Source: Caminibacter mediatlanticus TB-2 (lineage in GTDB: Bacteria > Campylobacterota > Campylobacteria > Campylobacterales > Nautiliaceae). Taken from it: a DNA stretch of 64,000 nt. Positions 1 to 7,626 of the stretch are shown here, one piece after another. The translations under genes were made by a program, and so were the position numbers. How positions within the stretch are numbered: the stretch's first letter is position 1; the number at the start of each line of letters is the position of its first letter. The notes under the pieces were generated by a model. The model was not told the origin of the DNA. It saw only the letters and a list, made by a program, of their open reading frames with translations, and did no database searches. Where the stretch lies: assembly GCF_005843985.1 (NCBI RefSeq), contig NZ_CP040463.1, forward strand, positions 1,414,001 to 1,478,000, read 5' to 3'.

Positions 1-235
1 TAAAATCAGGTAAAATTGGCACTTCAATCCAAGGTATATGAGGGATTGGAATCCCATAAGCAAATTTTTTACCAAATAAAGCGTCTCCTGGAAGAAGAGT
101 TTTTTTCATACTACCGCTTGGTATCACAAATGCTTGTGCTGCAAAAAAAATAACTAATAAAACTATTACAATAGTTCCTGTCCAACTATTTGACCAATGA
201 TAAAACTTTTTTAGTTTTTCAAATATATTTTTCAT
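1..235 (-). CDS. lepB: Signal peptidase I, N-terminal part (cut by window edge)
   Basis: This is the first 78 residues of a type I leader peptidase, which cleaves signal peptides at the outer face of the inner membrane. A single membrane segment (about residues 20-36) is followed by the box PSGSMKKTLLPGD; Ser42 is the expected catalytic serine. The catalytic lysine lies beyond the window edge. The ATG overlaps the folD stop in an ATGA tetranucleotide, so translation is probably coupled to folD. The family call is firm because the catalytic serine box and the adjacent membrane anchor are both seen. Confidence 0.9.
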   Translation of the reverse strand, partial: MKNIFEKLKKFYHWSNSWTGTIVIVLLVIFFAAQAFVIPSGSMKKTLLPGDALFGKKFAYGIPIPHIPWIEVPILPDF

Positions 236-1083
236 TTAGATTCTTTCAAAAAATTTTTAGCTGCTTTTATAGTATTGCTAAGAAGCATAGCAATAGTCAT
301 AGGACCAACTCCCCCAGGTACTGGTGTTATGTAAGAAGCTTTTTTACTTACATTTTCAAAATCTACATCTCCAACAATTTTACCATCTACCTTATTAATT
401 CCAATATCAATTACTATAACTCCATCTTTTACCATATCAACTGTTATTAAATTTGACTTTCCAACACCTACAATTACAATATCTGCCCTTTTTGTATGAG
501 AAGCTAAATCTTTTGTAGCAATATGGCAAATATCAACAGTTGCCATTTTATTTACAAGCAAAGCCCACATAGGTTTTCCAACAATATTGCTTGCCCCAAC
601 TACACATACATCTTTCCCATACAAATCAATATCATATTCTTTAAATAACTCCATAACACCAAGAGGTGTACAAGGTGCAAATGTATCAAGCCCTTCTACT
701 AATCTGCCCATATTATAAGGATGAAATCCATCAACATCTTTTTTAGGGTCTACTGCTTCAAGAATTTTTGTAGTATCAATATGTTTTGGAAGTGGTAGTT
801 GAATTAAAAGCCCATGAATATTTGGATTTTCATTAATCATTTTTATAGTAGATAACAACTCTTTTTCAGTAATACTCTCAGGAAATTCATGGACTACACT
901 ATAAATTCCTACTTCTTTACAAGCTTTATTTTTCATACTAACATATGTATGACTTGCTGGGTCATTTCCTACTAAAATAACTGCTAATCCAGGAGTTATT
1001 CCTTTATTTTTTAAATTTTCAACTTCAACTTTTAAATTTTCTTTTATTTTATTAGATAACTTTTTACCATCTAAAATTGTCAT
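232..1083 (-). CDS. folD: Bifunctional methylenetetrahydrofolate dehydrogenase/cyclohydrolase
   Basis: FolD interconverts 5,10-methylene-THF and 10-formyl-THF in the cytosol, supplying one-carbon units for purines and for the formyl-Met made by Fmt. At 283 aa it has normal length. The YVSMKNKACKEVGI box carries Tyr47, Lys51 and Lys53 (the last at the catalytic-lysine position); DPKKDVDGFHP and the C-terminal TPVPGGVGPMT box are the two family signatures. An AAAAAAGG ribosome site precedes the ATG. It starts a folD-lepB operon and is divergent from the cytochrome gene 53 bp away. Confidence 0.96.
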   Translation of the reverse strand: MTILDGKKLSNKIKENLKVEVENLKNKGITPGLAVILVGNDPASHTYVSMKNKACKEVGIYSVVHEFPESITEKELLSTIKMINENPNIHGLLIQLPLPKHIDTTKILEAVDPKKDVDGFHPYNMGRLVEGLDTFAPCTPLGVMELFKEYDIDLYGKDVCVVGASNIVGKPMWALLVNKMATVDICHIATKDLASHTKRADIVIVGVGKSNLITVDMVKDGVIVIDIGINKVDGKIVGDVDFENVSKKASYITPVPGGVGPMTIAMLLSNTIKAAKNFLKESK

Positions 1084-1106
1084 AATTTTTCCTTTTTTGG
1101 TAAAAT

Positions 1107-1116
1107 ATTTTAGAAT
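1107..1116. promoter_or_regulatory. Overlapping divergent -10 boxes of folD and cytochrome c gene
   Basis: The minus-strand TAAAAT (read from 1112 to 1107) lies 20 nt upstream of the folD Shine-Dalgarno GG. The plus-strand TAGAAT (1111-1116) lies 18 nt upstream of the GG of the cytochrome gene. The two hexamers share 2 bp. Motif match only; no start-site data. Confidence 0.45.
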
Positions 1117-1136
1117 TTTAACATAAAAGGTCTATA

Positions 1137-1493
1137 TTGAAGTTAAGTGTTATTTTTTTACTTATTACTTTTAGCTTCTCCCAAGAATGGTTTATTACAA
1201 ATTATGAATATGGGAAAATGCTCTATCACAACCCAAGGGGTATTAGTTGTGCAAAATGTCACGGAGAAAATGCAAAAGGAAAAATAATCGCAAAGTATTA
1301 TATAACTAAAAATAATAAGAAAATTTTAAAAAAAATTATCGCTCCAAATATTTCAAATATTACTTTTGAGAAATTAAAAAAAACTCTCTTTCCAAAAAAA
1401 GATATATTAACAATAATGCCAAAATACAGTTATCTAACTGAAAATGAAGTTGAAGCAATTTATCTATATCTAAAAAGCAAAGGCAAAAAATGA
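1137..1493 (+). CDS. Small monoheme c-type cytochrome, periplasmic
   Basis: A 118-aa exported electron carrier. A short signal peptide (residues 1-15) precedes one heme-attachment motif CAKCH (residues 38-42). Met94 in TIMPKY is the likely sixth heme ligand, followed by the usual C-terminal helix (TENEVEAIYLYLKS). The start is TTG, chosen because AAAAGG lies 6 nt upstream and the signal peptide begins exactly there. The stop overlaps the next gene by 4 nt. Class I cytochrome c is clear; its redox partner cannot be told from the sequence. Confidence 0.85.
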   Translation: MKLSVIFLLITFSFSQEWFITNYEYGKMLYHNPRGISCAKCHGENAKGKIIAKYYITKNNKKILKKIIAPNISNITFEKLKKTLFPKKDILTIMPKYSYLTENEVEAIYLYLKSKGKK

Positions 1494-2380
1494 TTTTTAA
1501 AGATATCTCTTTTTTAGAAAAATTAGTAGAAAAAAATGATATAAAAGAAGCAAAAAAATTAATTAAACCTCCAAAAAATATACCCCTCATAACAACAAAA
1601 AAAAGAAGTGCATTAATGGTAAGTGGCCATAATGTAAAACATTTAAATAAAATAGATGAATTACCAGCTGATATTGTTATATTAAACTTAGAAGATGGCG
1701 TTCCAAAAGAAAAAAAAGAAATAGCAAAAATTATGATTGCTATATTTTTATCTTACATAGAAAAAATAGATAAAGAAATTGTAATAAGAGTTAATAGTTT
1801 AGATGAAGGAGGGATAAAAGAAATTGAATTTTTAGATAACTTTTCTTTCAATGCTTTTAGAATTCCAAAAGTTAATTCATTAGAAGATATAGATAATGTT
1901 TTTTTAAAAACTGAAAAAGATATTCATCTCTCTATTGAAACAAAAAACTCATTTTTTAATCTTAAAGAATTCACTCATCCAAAAATAAAAGCATTTTATA
2001 TAGGAATTTATGATTTACTAAACTCTTTAAATATTTCTCACTCAATAATTGATATAAACAATCCTTTAATTCATAATATCTTATCTAATTTTTCTTTAAC
2101 ATCACATTATATTAATATAACTCCTATTGGATTTGTTTATCAACACTATAAAGACTTAGAAGGTTTTATTAATTGGTGCAAATTACAAAAAAATTTAGGA
2201 ATAAAAGGTGTTGGATGTATAACTCCTAACCAATGTATTATTGCAAATTCAATTTTTGATGAAAATTTAGAATTTGCTAAAAAAATAGTAGAAAAATTTG
2301 AAAAAGAAGGACCTTTTACAATTAATGGACTCTACGTAGATGAGCCTATTTATAAAAACTACAAACAACTCCTAAAATGA
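1490..2380 (+). CDS. CitE-like HpcH/HpaI aldolase/citrate lyase family protein
   Basis: A 296-aa TIM-barrel protein of the CitE/HpcH family, whose members cleave or join C-C bonds of CoA esters or 2-oxo acids with Mg2+. Family motifs in order are RSALMVSG near residue 40, LEDGVP near 70, IRVN near 105, RIPKV near 127 and IETK near 145. The pattern is that of stand-alone CitE-like proteins rather than of a citrate lyase complex; no citD or citF is nearby. It is translationally coupled to the cytochrome gene, and its end overlaps the thioesterase gene tail-to-tail by 9 nt. Substrate unknown. Confidence 0.75.
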   Translation: MIFKDISFLEKLVEKNDIKEAKKLIKPPKNIPLITTKKRSALMVSGHNVKHLNKIDELPADIVILNLEDGVPKEKKEIAKIMIAIFLSYIEKIDKEIVIRVNSLDEGGIKEIEFLDNFSFNAFRIPKVNSLEDIDNVFLKTEKDIHLSIETKNSFFNLKEFTHPKIKAFYIGIYDLLNSLNISHSIIDINNPLIHNILSNFSLTSHYINITPIGFVYQHYKDLEGFINWCKLQKNLGIKGVGCITPNQCIIANSIFDENLEFAKKIVEKFEKEGPFTINGLYVDEPIYKNYKQLLK

Positions 2381-2806
2381 TTTAATTATAAATTCAGGTA
2401 TTTTAGAAGGTTTATTTTTATTTAAATCTATATATACCCATTCACTCTCAGCTAATATAATAATTTCATTATTTTTCCTAATTTCATATTTTCTAATACC
2501 AGATAGTTTTTTGAATTTTTCTATCCAAGTAATAATAGTTAATTTATCTCCTAAAAATGCAGGCTTTTTATACTCTACATAATGATATTTTGTTACCCAA
2601 GTAAATTTATTTGTTTTCATAAAATCTATATCATAACCCTTTGAGTAAAAATGCTCTCCTGCTATATCAACTAACCACTCTAAATATTTTACATTATTTA
2701 CATGATTATTAAAATCTAAATCTGATTTCTTAACTATTATTTCTTTTGTATAAATATCCTTATTGCCACCCACGTTGATATAATCCCATAATTGATACTG
2801 AATCAA
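2372..2806 (-). CDS. 4HBT-family acyl-CoA thioesterase
   Basis: A hot-dog-fold thioesterase of about 130-144 aa. The conserved stretch SDLDFNNHVNNVKYLEW contains the Asp/Asn-His-Val-Asn pattern of YbgC/FatA-like enzymes, and residues 60-140 fit the rest of the fold. The start is uncertain: the longest reading begins with TTG inside the upstream PEBP gene, and a GTG at 2772-2774 is an alternative; no ATG fits. An AAGGA sits just after the PEBP stop, so translation probably re-initiates there. Likely hydrolyses a cytosolic acyl-CoA; substrate not predictable. Confidence 0.75.
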   Translation of the reverse strand: MIQYQLWDYINVGGNKDIYTKEIIVKKSDLDFNNHVNNVKYLEWLVDIAGEHFYSKGYDIDFMKTNKFTWVTKYHYVEYKKPAFLGDKLTIITWIEKFKKLSGIRKYEIRKNNEIIILAESEWVYIDLNKNKPSKIPEFIIKSF

Positions 2807-3284
2807 TTGTATGTTTTTTTATATATTTAGCTATTAATTGTGGATTTACTTCTCTACTTACTTTAAATCCAGCTACATTAAGTGCATATACTGTAATTAT
2901 ATATCTATGAGGTGGTCCAGGGGGAGGACATGGACCTCCATATCCTATTTCACCATAGTCATTAATTGTTTGAAAGCCCAAATCAAAATATTCACTTATT
3001 GGATTTCCTGCATTTTTAGGAAAATGAGTGATTTTTGTTGGTATATTAATAACTATCCAATGCCACCATCCATGGTCAGTTGGTGCATCAGGGTCATACA
3101 TTGTAATTGCAAAGGATTTAGTCTCTTGTGGAAAATTACTCCAAAATAGTTCAGGTGAAATATTTTTTCCACCACATGCAGGATAAACTTGTTCAAGAGA
3201 TATTCTCTCTTTAAAATCTGGCGAAGTTAAATTCATAGAATACATTAAAATACCCCCAATTATAAAAATTAATAATTTTTTCAT
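2760..3284 (-). CDS. PEBP (YbhB/YbcL, Raf-kinase-inhibitor-like) family protein, exported
   Basis: A 174-aa phosphatidylethanolamine-binding-protein fold. The anion-pocket motifs are both present: YDPDAPTDHGWWHW and GYGGPCPPPGPPHRY. A hydrophobic N-terminus (residues 1-17) suggests export or a membrane anchor. AAGG directly abuts the ATG with no spacer, so initiation may be weak or use the GAGAG just upstream. Divergent from glyS; the downstream thioesterase overlaps it. Biological role in bacteria is unknown. Confidence 0.8.
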   Translation of the reverse strand: MKKLLIFIIGGILMYSMNLTSPDFKERISLEQVYPACGGKNISPELFWSNFPQETKSFAITMYDPDAPTDHGWWHWIVINIPTKITHFPKNAGNPISEYFDLGFQTINDYGEIGYGGPCPPPGPPHRYIITVYALNVAGFKVSREVNPQLIAKYIKKHTIDSVSIMGLYQRGWQ

Positions 3285-3340
3285 CCTTCTCTCTTACTCT
3301 TTGACACTTTTAATTAGAAATAATAATACAAAAAATTTGA

Positions 3341-3360
3341 TAAAATTGCAATAAAAAAGG
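3341..3360 (+). promoter_or_regulatory. Compact promoter and RBS of glyS
   Basis: TAAAAT at 3341-3346 is followed 18 nt later by the GG of AAAAAAGG (3353-3360), then ATG at 3367. RNA started at the normal distance from this -10 would have a leader of about 15 nt. Inferred from motif and spacing. Confidence 0.45.
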
Positions 3361-3366
3361 AATTTT

Positions 3367-5340
3367 ATGAATAAACCTTTACTTGTAGAAATTGGAGTTG
3401 AAGAACTACCAGCCATACCCTTTTTAAATGAACTCCCTAATATAGAAAAAAAATGGTTAAATATTTTAGAAGAATATAATTTAAAAACAAATTTTGAATT
3501 TTTCTATACACCAAGAAGATTAGTTTTATGGCATAGAGAATTTCCTATAAAACAAGAAGATATTGAAAAAGAGATTTGGGGTGCTCCAAAATCTATTGTA
3601 GAAAAAAATAAAAATGCATTACTTGGATTTGCTAAAAAAAACAACATAAATGTTGAAGATGTTCAATACAAAGAAAAAAATGGACAAGAATTTTTATACT
3701 ATAAAACAACTATTAAAGGGAAAGAATCAAAAGAGTTACTACCTGAAATGGTTGAAAAATGGCTAAAAAGTTTAAATTTTGGCAAAACAATGAAATGGGG
3801 AAGATGTAAAGAAGAGTTTATTAGACCAATTAGATGGATTTTATGTATGTTAGAAGATGAAGCTATTACATTTAAAAAATTTTGCACAACATCAAGTAAT
3901 TTCACACTTCCTCATAGAGTTTTTAAAGAAAAAATATTTATTGATTTTGTAGGAAAATATTTTTGCGAACTTGATAAAAAAGGTGTAATAGTATTTCAAA
4001 AGGAAAGAAAAGAAAAAATTTTAAGAGAAATTAAAGAAATTGAAAAAAAAGAAGATGTAAAAGTAGAAATTGATAATGAATTATTAGATGAAATTGTAGC
4101 AATTACAGAATATCCAACGGCTCTTATTGGAAAATTTGATGAAGAATTTTTAGCTTTACCACAAGAAGTTATTATTACTTCAATGAAAGAGCATCAAAGA
4201 TATTTTCCTGTTTATAAAAACAATAGATTAACTAATGCTTTTATAGTAGTAAGTAACGCATTTACTGATAATTTTGAATATATTATTAAAGGAAATGAAA
4301 AGGTACTTAGAGCAAGACTTAGTGATGCAATGTTTTTTTATAAAAATGATTTAAAAAATGGTTTATCTATTGAAGGGCTTAAAAATATAGTATTTATGGA
4401 CAAACTTGGAAGTTTATATGATAAAGTAAAAAGAGAAGAAAAAATAGGAGAATATTTAGCTGATGAATTTAATTTAGATAAAGAAAAAATAAAAAAAGCA
4501 ATAAATCTTGCAAAAGCAGACCTTTTAAGTGAAATGGTATATGAATTTACAGAACTTCAAGGAATTATGGGATATTATTATGCCTTAGCACAAAATGAAG
4601 ATAAAGAAATTGCAATCGCAATAAAAGAACAATACACAGACATAGCAACTAACAAAATATCTGCTATTTTAAATATCTCAAAAAACTTAGATACTATATT
4701 AGGCCTTTTTAGCATAGGAAAGATACCAAAAGGAAATAAAGACCCATTTGGATTAAGAAGAGCTGCAAATCATATCATTAAAATTGCAATTGAAAATAAT
4801 ATCCCACTTGATATTAAAAAAGCAGTTGAAGATAATAAAATTTTATATAATAATTTAGATACTAAAAAAGTAATAGATTTTATTTTTGAAAGACTTTATA
4901 AATTTTATGATGTAAATCCATCTGTAATTAGAGCTGTGTTAAATACAGGAGAGAGTAATTTACTTCAAATAGATAAAAAAATAAAATTATTAAATGAGAT
5001 AGTAAATAGTAGTGACTTTAAAGATTTATCAAAAACTTTTAAAAGAGTTGCAAATATTGTAAAAGGCTTTGATTTAGAAGATATTAAAATTGAAGAAAAT
5101 TTATTTAAAACAAAAGAAGAAAAAGAGTTATATGAAGCAATTAAAAAAACAAAAGAGTTTAAGAATATAGAAAAAAAACTTGATTACTTAATTTCTCTAA
5201 AACCACTAATTGATAAGTTTTTTGATAATGTATTAGTAAATGTAGAAGATGAAAAAATAAGAAACAATAGAAAAAGTTTAATTGCATCAATTTATAAAGA
5301 ATTTTTAGATATAGCAGATATTAAAGAAATAAGTCTTTAA
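3367..5340 (+). CDS. glyS: Glycine-tRNA ligase beta subunit
   Basis: The beta chain of the bacterial alpha2beta2 glycyl-tRNA synthetase; it binds tRNA-Gly while the alpha chain (glyQ, not in this window) makes glycyl-adenylate. 657 aa, slightly short for the family. Typical N-terminal LLVEIGVEELPA and FYTPRRLVL boxes, then the HD-like core and the signature KDPFGLRRAA near residue 460, followed by the C-terminal helical tRNA-binding region. Followed after 10 nt by thiS. Confidence 0.96.
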   Translation: MNKPLLVEIGVEELPAIPFLNELPNIEKKWLNILEEYNLKTNFEFFYTPRRLVLWHREFPIKQEDIEKEIWGAPKSIVEKNKNALLGFAKKNNINVEDVQYKEKNGQEFLYYKTTIKGKESKELLPEMVEKWLKSLNFGKTMKWGRCKEEFIRPIRWILCMLEDEAITFKKFCTTSSNFTLPHRVFKEKIFIDFVGKYFCELDKKGVIVFQKERKEKILREIKEIEKKEDVKVEIDNELLDEIVAITEYPTALIGKFDEEFLALPQEVIITSMKEHQRYFPVYKNNRLTNAFIVVSNAFTDNFEYIIKGNEKVLRARLSDAMFFYKNDLKNGLSIEGLKNIVFMDKLGSLYDKVKREEKIGEYLADEFNLDKEKIKKAINLAKADLLSEMVYEFTELQGIMGYYYALAQNEDKEIAIAIKEQYTDIATNKISAILNISKNLDTILGLFSIGKIPKGNKDPFGLRRAANHIIKIAIENNIPLDIKKAVEDNKILYNNLDTKKVIDFIFERLYKFYDVNPSVIRAVLNTGESNLLQIDKKIKLLNEIVNSSDFKDLSKTFKRVANIVKGFDLEDIKIEENLFKTKEEKELYEAIKKTKEFKNIEKKLDYLISLKPLIDKFFDNVLVNVEDEKIRNNRKSLIASIYKEFLDIADIKEISL

Positions 5341-5350
5341 GGAACAAAAA

Positions 5351-5551
5351 ATGAAAATAATAATTAATGGAATTGAAACAAACATAAAAGAAAATACAAC
5401 TATCAAAGAATTATTAGAAGAATTAAAAGTTTTAGATAAAACAATGGCAGTAGCTGTAAATATGAAAATTGTCAAAAAAGATGACTGGGATAAATATAAA
5501 TTAAACGAAAATGATAAAATTGAAGCTTTAAATTTTGTAGGAGGTGGTTAA
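5351..5551 (+). CDS. thiS: Sulfur carrier protein ThiS
   Basis: A 66-aa ubiquitin-fold sulfur carrier for thiazole synthesis. The C-terminus NFVGGG carries the Gly-Gly tail that is adenylated and thiocarboxylated; the N-terminus has the beta-strand IIINGIET. It lies 10 nt after glyS and probably shares its mRNA. No thiG, thiH or thiF is near, and no thiamine riboswitch is visible upstream. Confidence 0.88.
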   Translation: MKIIINGIETNIKENTTIKELLEELKVLDKTMAVAVNMKIVKKDDWDKYKLNENDKIEALNFVGGG

Positions 5552-5555
5552 GGTC

Positions 5556-6056
5556 TTAGTGACCACAACCACAATTTCCACTACCGCAATGTCCACCTTC
5601 TTTATGAGCACCAACTTGACCTGTTAATGCTTCCTCAGCAGTTGCTTCTCTTTTTGATACAACTTTTACATCAAATGTTAAATCTTCACCCGCTAATGGA
5701 TGGTTATAATCAATTACTACTTTTTCATCATCAAAATCTTTAACAGTTACTGCAATAACTTGTCCATCTTGAGATTGACCATAAAGTGTCATACCTTTTT
5801 GTAAATCAATTCCTTCAAATTGACTTCTTGGAAGAGTTTCAACAAGCTCATCATTTCTTTGTCCATATGCTTCATTAGCTTTTACTACTACTGTTTTTTC
5901 TTCACCTATTTCCATATTTTCTACTTCTTTTTCAAGTCCAGGAATAATTTGTCCTTTTCCTGCTATAAATTCTAATGGAGCTTGTCCTTTATTAGAATCT
6001 ACTACTTCACCTTTTGAGTTTTTTACTGTATATTCAATACCATATACTGTTGCCAT
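5556..6056 (-). CDS. slyD: FKBP-type peptidyl-prolyl isomerase SlyD
   Basis: A 166-aa cytosolic prolyl isomerase/chaperone. The FKBP part (residues 1-70 and 120-140) brackets the insert-in-flap chaperone domain. The C-terminal tail HCGSGNCGCGH is a short metal-binding Cys/His cluster, as in nickel-handling SlyD proteins, which deliver Ni to hydrogenase or urease. It ends the long minus-strand run after cpoB and may also have its own promoter (TATAAT read from 6094 to 6089). Confidence 0.93.
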   Translation of the reverse strand: MATVYGIEYTVKNSKGEVVDSNKGQAPLEFIAGKGQIIPGLEKEVENMEIGEEKTVVVKANEAYGQRNDELVETLPRSQFEGIDLQKGMTLYGQSQDGQVIAVTVKDFDDEKVVIDYNHPLAGEDLTFDVKVVSKREATAEEALTGQVGAHKEGGHCGSGNCGCGH

Positions 6057-6088
6057 TTTTTTCCTTTTTAAATTATTAAATGTAATTG

Positions 6089-6094
6089 ATTATA
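6089..6094 (-). promoter_or_regulatory. Putative -10 of slyD
   Basis: A perfect TATAAT on the minus strand in the 43-bp cpoB-slyD gap, about 30 nt before the slyD ribosome site (AAAAAGG). Motif evidence only. Confidence 0.4.
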
Positions 6095-6099
6095 ACAAA

Positions 6100-6981
6100 T
6101 TATTTTAGTTTTTCCAACTCTTTTTTTGCTATCTTTGAATATTTTGAATTAGGATAATCTTTTATTAATTTTTGAAAACTAAGTTTTGCTGCTTCTTTGT
6201 TTCCTAATTTTAAAAATGAAACACCACTATGATATAAAAGTTTATCCGTAAAAGAAGTCTTTTTAGGATATATTTCAACACTTTTTTTATAATATGCTAA
6301 TGCTTGATTATATTCTTTATTTTTAAATGCTATTTCACCTAAATAAAATGCACTTGTTGCAGGAAAATAATTTTTAGATAAAGTATATAAAAAATATTCT
6401 TTTGCTTTTTGTAATTTGCCTTCATTAAACAATTTTTTTGCTTTTTTATAAGCAGTTTTTTTATCAAGTGGTTTTTGTTCTTTTTTATTTAATGTTTTTA
6501 AAATTTCCTGAATAGCATTTTTCAGATAATTAAAATTTTCATTTTGCACTTTTGTAATTTCTTTAATTGTAGATTTTAATGATGTAATTTCAGTTTGTAT
6601 TTTTGTGATATTTGATTCTAAATTGTTTACTTTTAATTCTAAGTTTTTATAATTTGTGACTGATAGATTTTGTTCTTTTTTTACTTTATCTATTTGTGAT
6701 TTTAATACACCTATTTCTGAAAGAATAGAATCTAATGCAGATAATCTATCATTTAATGTATTAATTGTTTCATCATAAGAAATTAATTTTAACTTCATCT
6801 TATCAAGATTATCTTTTAATGTTTCTATCTCTTTACTTAATTTAGTAATATTTTGTTTGTTTTTAAGTATAGCTTTTTCTGTCGGAGTTAAACCATATGG
6901 AGTTTTAGAGTTTAAACCTGCACTAAAAGGGTCAATTTCAGCAACTAATATTAAAGGTAAGAAAAAAAGAAGCTTTTTCAT
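6100..6981 (-). CDS. cpoB: Tol-Pal coordinator CpoB/YbgF-like TPR protein
   Basis: A 293-aa periplasmic protein: signal peptide (1-14), a long coiled coil (about 40-165) and C-terminal TPR repeats (about 178-290, with AKKLFNEGKLQKAKEYF and KEYNQALAYYKKSVEIYPKK). This is the YbgF/CpoB layout that links the Tol-Pal machine to peptidoglycan synthesis during division. Position directly after pal supports the call. Its ribosome site is buried in a perfect 11-bp palindrome (see 6981-7006). The coiled coil is longer than in the E. coli protein. Confidence 0.88.
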   Translation of the reverse strand: MKKLLFFLPLILVAEIDPFSAGLNSKTPYGLTPTEKAILKNKQNITKLSKEIETLKDNLDKMKLKLISYDETINTLNDRLSALDSILSEIGVLKSQIDKVKKEQNLSVTNYKNLELKVNNLESNITKIQTEITSLKSTIKEITKVQNENFNYLKNAIQEILKTLNKKEQKPLDKKTAYKKAKKLFNEGKLQKAKEYFLYTLSKNYFPATSAFYLGEIAFKNKEYNQALAYYKKSVEIYPKKTSFTDKLLYHSGVSFLKLGNKEAAKLSFQKLIKDYPNSKYSKIAKKELEKLK

Positions 6982-7006
6982 ACAATTCCTTTTTTAAGGA
7001 ATTGTA
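6981..7006 (-). promoter_or_regulatory. Palindrome covering cpoB RBS and internal -10
   Basis: A perfect inverted repeat with 11-bp arms (6981-6991 and 6996-7006) and a 4-nt loop. On the minus strand the 3' arm contains the AAGGAA ribosome site and the first base of the cpoB ATG. The 5' arm begins with TACAAT, a possible -10 placed 17 nt before the Shine-Dalgarno GG. Read-through RNA from pal would fold; RNA started from the internal -10 would lack the 5' arm. Confidence 0.6.
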
Positions 7007-7012
7007 TCTAAA

Positions 7013-7603
7013 TTATGGAAGATATGTGAAATTATCTCTTCTATTTAATCTCCAACACCATTTAGCATGGGCTGTACAAACAGGATTTAATTCTCCATAA
7101 CTAATAATTGTTAATTTTTTAGGATCCACACCAAGTTTAATTAATGCATTTTTTACACTATTAGCTCTTTTAAGACCTAAAGCATAGTTATACTCTTCTG
7201 TACCCCACTCATCACAATTACCCTCTATTCTAACTGTATAATTACTTGGATTTTCTTTAATTAGTTTTGCAAGTTTCTCAACTTTTGGCCATTGGTCAGG
7301 TCTAATATTATATTTATCAAAGTCAAAATAAACAACAATGCTTGCTAATTTTTTTGCAAATTCTTGATTATTTTGCATTTTAGAAACTGTTACAGTTGTT
7401 GCAGTTAAGTTTTCTTCTTGAACATTTGCGTTTTCAGTATTTACAGTTTCAGGTTGAGTTACAACTTGTTGTTGATTTGTCATTTGTTCTTGAACTGTTG
7501 CATTATTTTCTTGCATTTGTGCATTTTCTAAGTTTGGTTGTTTAGAACATCCCGCAAAAAAAAGTAATGCTGCTAAACCTATTCCTAATCCAGTTTTTTT
7601 CAT
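7013..7603 (-). CDS. pal: Peptidoglycan-associated lipoprotein Pal
   Basis: A 196-aa outer-membrane lipoprotein. The lipobox LFFAGC puts the lipidated Cys at residue 19. A Gln/Asn-rich linker follows, then an OmpA-like peptidoglycan-binding domain (about 85-190) with VYFDFDKYNIRPD and GNCDEWGTEEYNYALG. The start was set at MKKTGLG because AAAGGAGA lies just upstream; the nine residues before it in the open frame are not part of a signal peptide. It anchors the Tol complex to the cell wall. Confidence 0.95.
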   Translation of the reverse strand: MKKTGLGIGLAALLFFAGCSKQPNLENAQMQENNATVQEQMTNQQQVVTQPETVNTENANVQEENLTATTVTVSKMQNNQEFAKKLASIVVYFDFDKYNIRPDQWPKVEKLAKLIKENPSNYTVRIEGNCDEWGTEEYNYALGLKRANSVKNALIKLGVDPKKLTIISYGELNPVCTAHAKWCWRLNRRDNFTYLP

Positions 7604-7620
7604 TGTTTCTCCTTTTGTAG

Positions 7621-7626
7621 ATTTTA
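7621..7626 (-). promoter_or_regulatory. Putative -10 of pal
   Basis: TAAAAT on the minus strand overlaps the tolB stop codon and lies 14 nt before the GG of the pal ribosome site, matching the compact spacing seen at other genes here. It would allow pal to be made in excess over tolB. Confidence 0.35.

Noticed and set aside
190-450. Plus-strand open frame antisense to folD and lepB
   Set aside because: Its composition is that of a shadow of folD; no ribosome site and no recognisable protein pattern.
2760-2806. Frameshift joining the PEBP and thioesterase genes
   Set aside because: Both proteins are complete by family comparison; the overlap is ordinary gene packing with an uncertain start codon.
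5341-5350. Thiamine (TPP) riboswitch ahead of thiS
   Set aside because: Only 10 nt separate glyS and thiS; there is no room for the conserved element.
5540-5575. Hairpin GGTC/GACC between thiS and slyD as a terminator
   Set aside because: The stem is only 4-5 bp, overlaps both coding ends, and has no T tract.
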